Of a DNA stretch of 64,000 nucleotides, positions 61,775 to 64,000 are shown piece after piece. The number at the start of each line of letters is the position of its first letter. Position 1 is the stretch's first letter. Source of the stretch: Sphingopyxis fribergensis. Lineage in GTDB: Bacteria; Pseudomonadota; Alphaproteobacteria; Sphingomonadales; Sphingomonadaceae. The stretch covers positions 93,501-157,500 of the forward strand of contig NZ_CP009122.1 of NCBI RefSeq assembly GCF_000803645.1, in the 5' to 3' direction. The position numbers and the translations under genes are program-made. The notes beneath the pieces were generated by a model. It did not search any database, had not been told where the DNA came from, and saw only the letters and a list, made by a program, of their open reading frames with translations.

Positions 61775-63355
61775 ATGCGGGCCTGGCCCCCGTTGATATG
61801 GGTCGCGGCGCTGCTCGCGCCCGCGCCCCTGATTGCGCAGACGTCGATCGCCGTATCGGCCAAGATCGACGATGCCGCGGTCACCGTCTATCGCGCGCCG
61901 AGCCGCGGCGCCGGGCCGATAGACCCGAACTGGCCGCGAGGCTTTGCCTTCATCACCGAGACGCGCACCGTCACGCTGCCCGCCGGGACATCGGTGCTGC
62001 GATTCGAGGGCGTCGCCGAAGGGCTGCTCCCCGAAACCGCAGTGGTCAGCGGTCTGCCCGACGGGGTGATCGAGAAGAATCGCGACGCGCGGCTGCTGTC
62101 GCCCGCAGGACTGGTCGACGCCTATCTCAAGCGCAGCGTCACGCTGCGGCGCACCAGCCGTGCGACCGGCAAGGTCGTCGAGCAGGATGCGGTGATCCAG
62201 TCGGGACCGAACGGCGGCGTCATCGTCCAGACTGCGGCCGGGGTCGAGGCGCTTGCCTGTTCGGGGCTGCCCGAACGCATGCTCTATCGCGAAGTGCCCA
62301 AGGATCTTTCGGCCAAGCCGACACTGTCGGTGCTCGTCGAAAGCAAGGCCGCGCGGACGGTAAAGGTCCAGCTTCTCTATCTCGCCGAAGGCTTCGATTG
62401 GGCGGCCAATTATGTCGCCGACCGCCGCGCCGACGGCAAGACGCTCGGGCTGACCGGCTGGATCACCGTTGCGAACGGCGGGGTCACCAGCTTTCCGCGG
62501 GCGCAGCTCAATGTGATCGCGGGACGCCTGAACAAGATGTACCGCCCACCGCTCCCGCGCAGCACGCCGGGGCCGTTGGTGCTCAAATGCTGGCCGATGG
62601 ATATCACGAGCACGCATCCCTTGTGGGAGCTGCCACCGATCATCGAATTCGAACAGAGCTACGCCGAAGCGGACGCTTCGGAGGTGATCGTGACCGCACA
62701 ACGCCTCGATCGCCGCGCGATGGCCATGGCGCCGCCGCCTCCGCCACCTCCGCCGCCCGCACCACCTCCGCCGCCGCCGGCGGAGGACCTGGGCGATCTC
62801 AAATTCTATCGCATCCCCTTTCGCGTCGATGTGTCGGCGAAGGGGCAGAAGCAGGTCGCGCTCCTCGCGAAAGACAAGGTCGCGGTCGAACAGCTTTATG
62901 CGGCGACACTCAACGATTATGGCGACGGCCGGCCGCAGCCGTTGATGATGCGTCTGCGCGCACAGAACCGCGAATCGGACGGACTTGGCCTTGCGCTTCC
63001 GGCCGGCATGGCGACGGTGTTCGAAACAATCGGCGATCGCCGTCTTCTCGTTGGCGAAGCGGCCATCGGCGACAAGGCCAAGGATGAACGCGTCGACTAT
63101 GACATCGGATCGAGTCCCGCTGTCCAGTATAAGGTCACGGTCCAGCCCGACGCCAAGGACGATTACCGGCTGTGGCAGGTAACGCTGACCAACGCGCGGC
63201 CCTTTGATGCCGAGGTCGAAATTCTGATCCCCTTCGCGCTCGATCCGACCCCCGATGGATGGGAGCGCCGTGGCAGCAGCTGGGTCTGGCGCGTCCGCGT
63301 CCCCGCGAACGACAGCCTCGCCCAGAACTTCCGACAGAAATTGAAGGGCGATTGA
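61775..63355 (+). CDS. DUF4139 domain protein, copy B with polyproline and TonB-box-like insert
   Basis: 526 residues. The signal peptide (LLAPAPLIAQ) ends near residue 22. The family pattern is as in copy A (AAVTVYRAPSRGA, YLAEGFDWAANYVADRRADG, LTGWITVANGGVTSFPRAQL). Between the two halves, at about 300-340, it carries SEVIVTAQRLDRRA, resembling the (E)IVVTAQRR start of sphingomonad TonB receptors, followed by long proline runs. The C-terminal part (DLKFYRIPFRVDVSAKGQKQ onward) completes DUF4139. It is co-transcribed with copy A. Confidence 0.86.
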   Translation: MRAWPPLIWVAALLAPAPLIAQTSIAVSAKIDDAAVTVYRAPSRGAGPIDPNWPRGFAFITETRTVTLPAGTSVLRFEGVAEGLLPETAVVSGLPDGVIEKNRDARLLSPAGLVDAYLKRSVTLRRTSRATGKVVEQDAVIQSGPNGGVIVQTAAGVEALACSGLPERMLYREVPKDLSAKPTLSVLVESKAARTVKVQLLYLAEGFDWAANYVADRRADGKTLGLTGWITVANGGVTSFPRAQLNVIAGRLNKMYRPPLPRSTPGPLVLKCWPMDITSTHPLWELPPIIEFEQSYAEADASEVIVTAQRLDRRAMAMAPPPPPPPPPAPPPPPPAEDLGDLKFYRIPFRVDVSAKGQKQVALLAKDKVAVEQLYAATLNDYGDGRPQPLMMRLRAQNRESDGLGLALPAGMATVFETIGDRRLLVGEAAIGDKAKDERVDYDIGSSPAVQYKVTVQPDAKDDYRLWQVTLTNARPFDAEVEILIPFALDPTPDGWERRGSSWVWRVRVPANDSLAQNFRQKLKGD

Positions 63356-63363
63356 TTCGCCGC

Positions 63364-63753
63364 TTAGACCGGCGGCAGCGCCCGCGGCCGGTGATTCTCG
63401 TCGAGCGCGACGAAGGTGAACAGGCCCTCGGTCACGCGTTCCTCTGTCCGGCCGCCGTCGCGCGTTGCGATCACCTCGATTCGGATCCCCATCGACGTGC
63501 GTCCGCGGCGTTCGAGCGTCGCATAGACCGAGATGATGTCGCGCAGCAGGATGGGCGCGATAAACTCCATCGTCTCGATGGCAACGGTCGCGACCGCGCC
63601 CTGCGCCTCGCGTCCGGCCACGATGCCGCCGGCGATGTCCATCTGACTCAGCACCCAGCCGCCGAAGATATGGCCGTTGGCGTTGATGTCGGCAGGGCGG
63701 GGGACGACGCGCAGGATCGGGTCGCGCGGGCAGTCGGGCGTATTATCTGTCAT
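63364..63753 (-). CDS. Acyl-CoA thioesterase, YciA/ACOT hot-dog type
   Basis: 129 residues. The family signature DINANGHIFGGWVLSQMDIA (about 22-41), with the catalytic Asp39 and the N-G-H-I-FGG turn, is followed by FIAPILLRDIISVYATLERR. It hydrolyses short to medium acyl-CoA thioesters in the cytoplasm. It ends 9 bp from the stop of DUF4139 copy B (convergent) and overlaps the end of the membrane protein gene upstream by 11 bp. Confidence 0.92.
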   Translation of the reverse strand: MTDNTPDCPRDPILRVVPRPADINANGHIFGGWVLSQMDIAGGIVAGREAQGAVATVAIETMEFIAPILLRDIISVYATLERRGRTSMGIRIEVIATRDGGRTEERVTEGLFTFVALDENHRPRALPPV

Positions 63754-64000
63754 GATTCATATCCGGGTCGTTTTCAAAAGGGTCTTCGATCGATTCGTCG
63801 TGGCCGCTGCCGCTCGACAGGAAGACGAGCCCCATCAAGGCTGCGCCGAGCAGGACCGACAGGCCGACGCCGGCCGCGGTCGCGATGATCATATGAATGG
63901 TGAGGGCCTCGCCCATCGTGAAACGAAGCCAGCCGAGTGCGCCGACGACCGCGAGCAGCGACACCAGCGCCATGCCCTTCATCAGCCGGCGATAGCGGGC
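63743..64000 (-). CDS. Small two-helix membrane protein (5' end probably outside window)
   Basis: An ATG at 63982 gives 79 residues, but the frame stays open to the window edge and reads YRRLMKGM, so the start is probably further right. Two membrane helices (ALVSLLAVVGALGWL and IIATAAGVGLSVLLGAALMG) are followed by an acidic tail (DESIEDPFENDPD). No named function. It overlaps the thioesterase gene, so both are in one operon. Confidence 0.75.
   Translation of the reverse strand, partial: ARYRRLMKGMALVSLLAVVGALGWLRFTMGEALTIHMIIATAAGVGLSVLLGAALMGLVFLSSGSGHDESIEDPFENDPDMNHDR

Overview
The window is high-GC DNA with dense, often overlapping operons. The gene set points to an alphaproteobacterium of the order Sphingomonadales, most like Sphingopyxis/Sphingomonas: a large NAD-type glutamate dehydrogenase, QueF, a DUF4167 protein, HflKC-DegP, a NodT-type efflux lipoprotein, several REP-like palindromic repeat families, and a VTAQR motif typical of sphingomonad outer-membrane receptors. 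The genus is inferred from protein style, not from a marker gene. No complete rRNA, tRNA, IS element or CRISPR array was seen.

Left edge (1-8938): a two-gene unit. The 3' part of a giant surface protein made of about ten SdrD-B/Cna-B-like repeats plus DUF11-like domains overlaps the start of a 1210-residue predicted outer-membrane beta-barrel protein. This is the least ordinary part of the window. Next to it (8939-9796) is a gene-poor, locally AT-rich stretch with a tRNA-Cys-like 3' end fragment, a candidate 23-codon small gene with an almost ideal ribosome binding site, and a terminator.

9797-17301: an OsmC-like protein, then a TetR regulator and a tripartite RND efflux operon (fusion protein, pump, NodT-type outer-membrane factor). 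Matching operator-like sites sit in both promoters, so the TetR protein probably represses itself and the pump. A 46-bp perfect palindrome lies between the fusion protein and pump genes.

17298-34387: a MocR-type regulator with a DUF983 protein, a PAS-domain protein, NAD-glutamate dehydrogenase coupled to an ATP-grasp protein, a ribbon-helix-helix protein with a tiny coupled membrane ORF, a LuxR-HTH/DUF4019 membrane regulator with a palindrome upstream, acetoacetyl-CoA reductase (PHB), a membrane-anchored DUF1963 protein, ferrochelatase coupled to a TAT-exported molybdopterin hydroxylase large subunit, and a lipoprotein.

34384-47866: a CoA-binding protein and Mrp/ApbC on one strand and hflK-hflC-degP on the other (membrane protein quality control), then a VOC protein, a nucleotidyltransferase, a DUF853 HerA-like ATPase, an M1 aminopeptidase lipoprotein, a cytochrome P450, a small membrane protein and a thioesterase.

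47948-64000: queF, a Pro/Ala-rich membrane protein, and a sulfur cluster (a structured leader resembling the alphaproteobacterial sul1 motif, 3-mercaptopyruvate sulfurtransferase, cystathionine beta-lyase, MscS channel). After that come inorganic pyrophosphatase, an M61 peptidase, hisS, the prfA-prmC translation-termination pair, a DUF4167 protein, two tandem DUF4139 proteins, an acyl-CoA thioesterase and a membrane protein cut by the window end.
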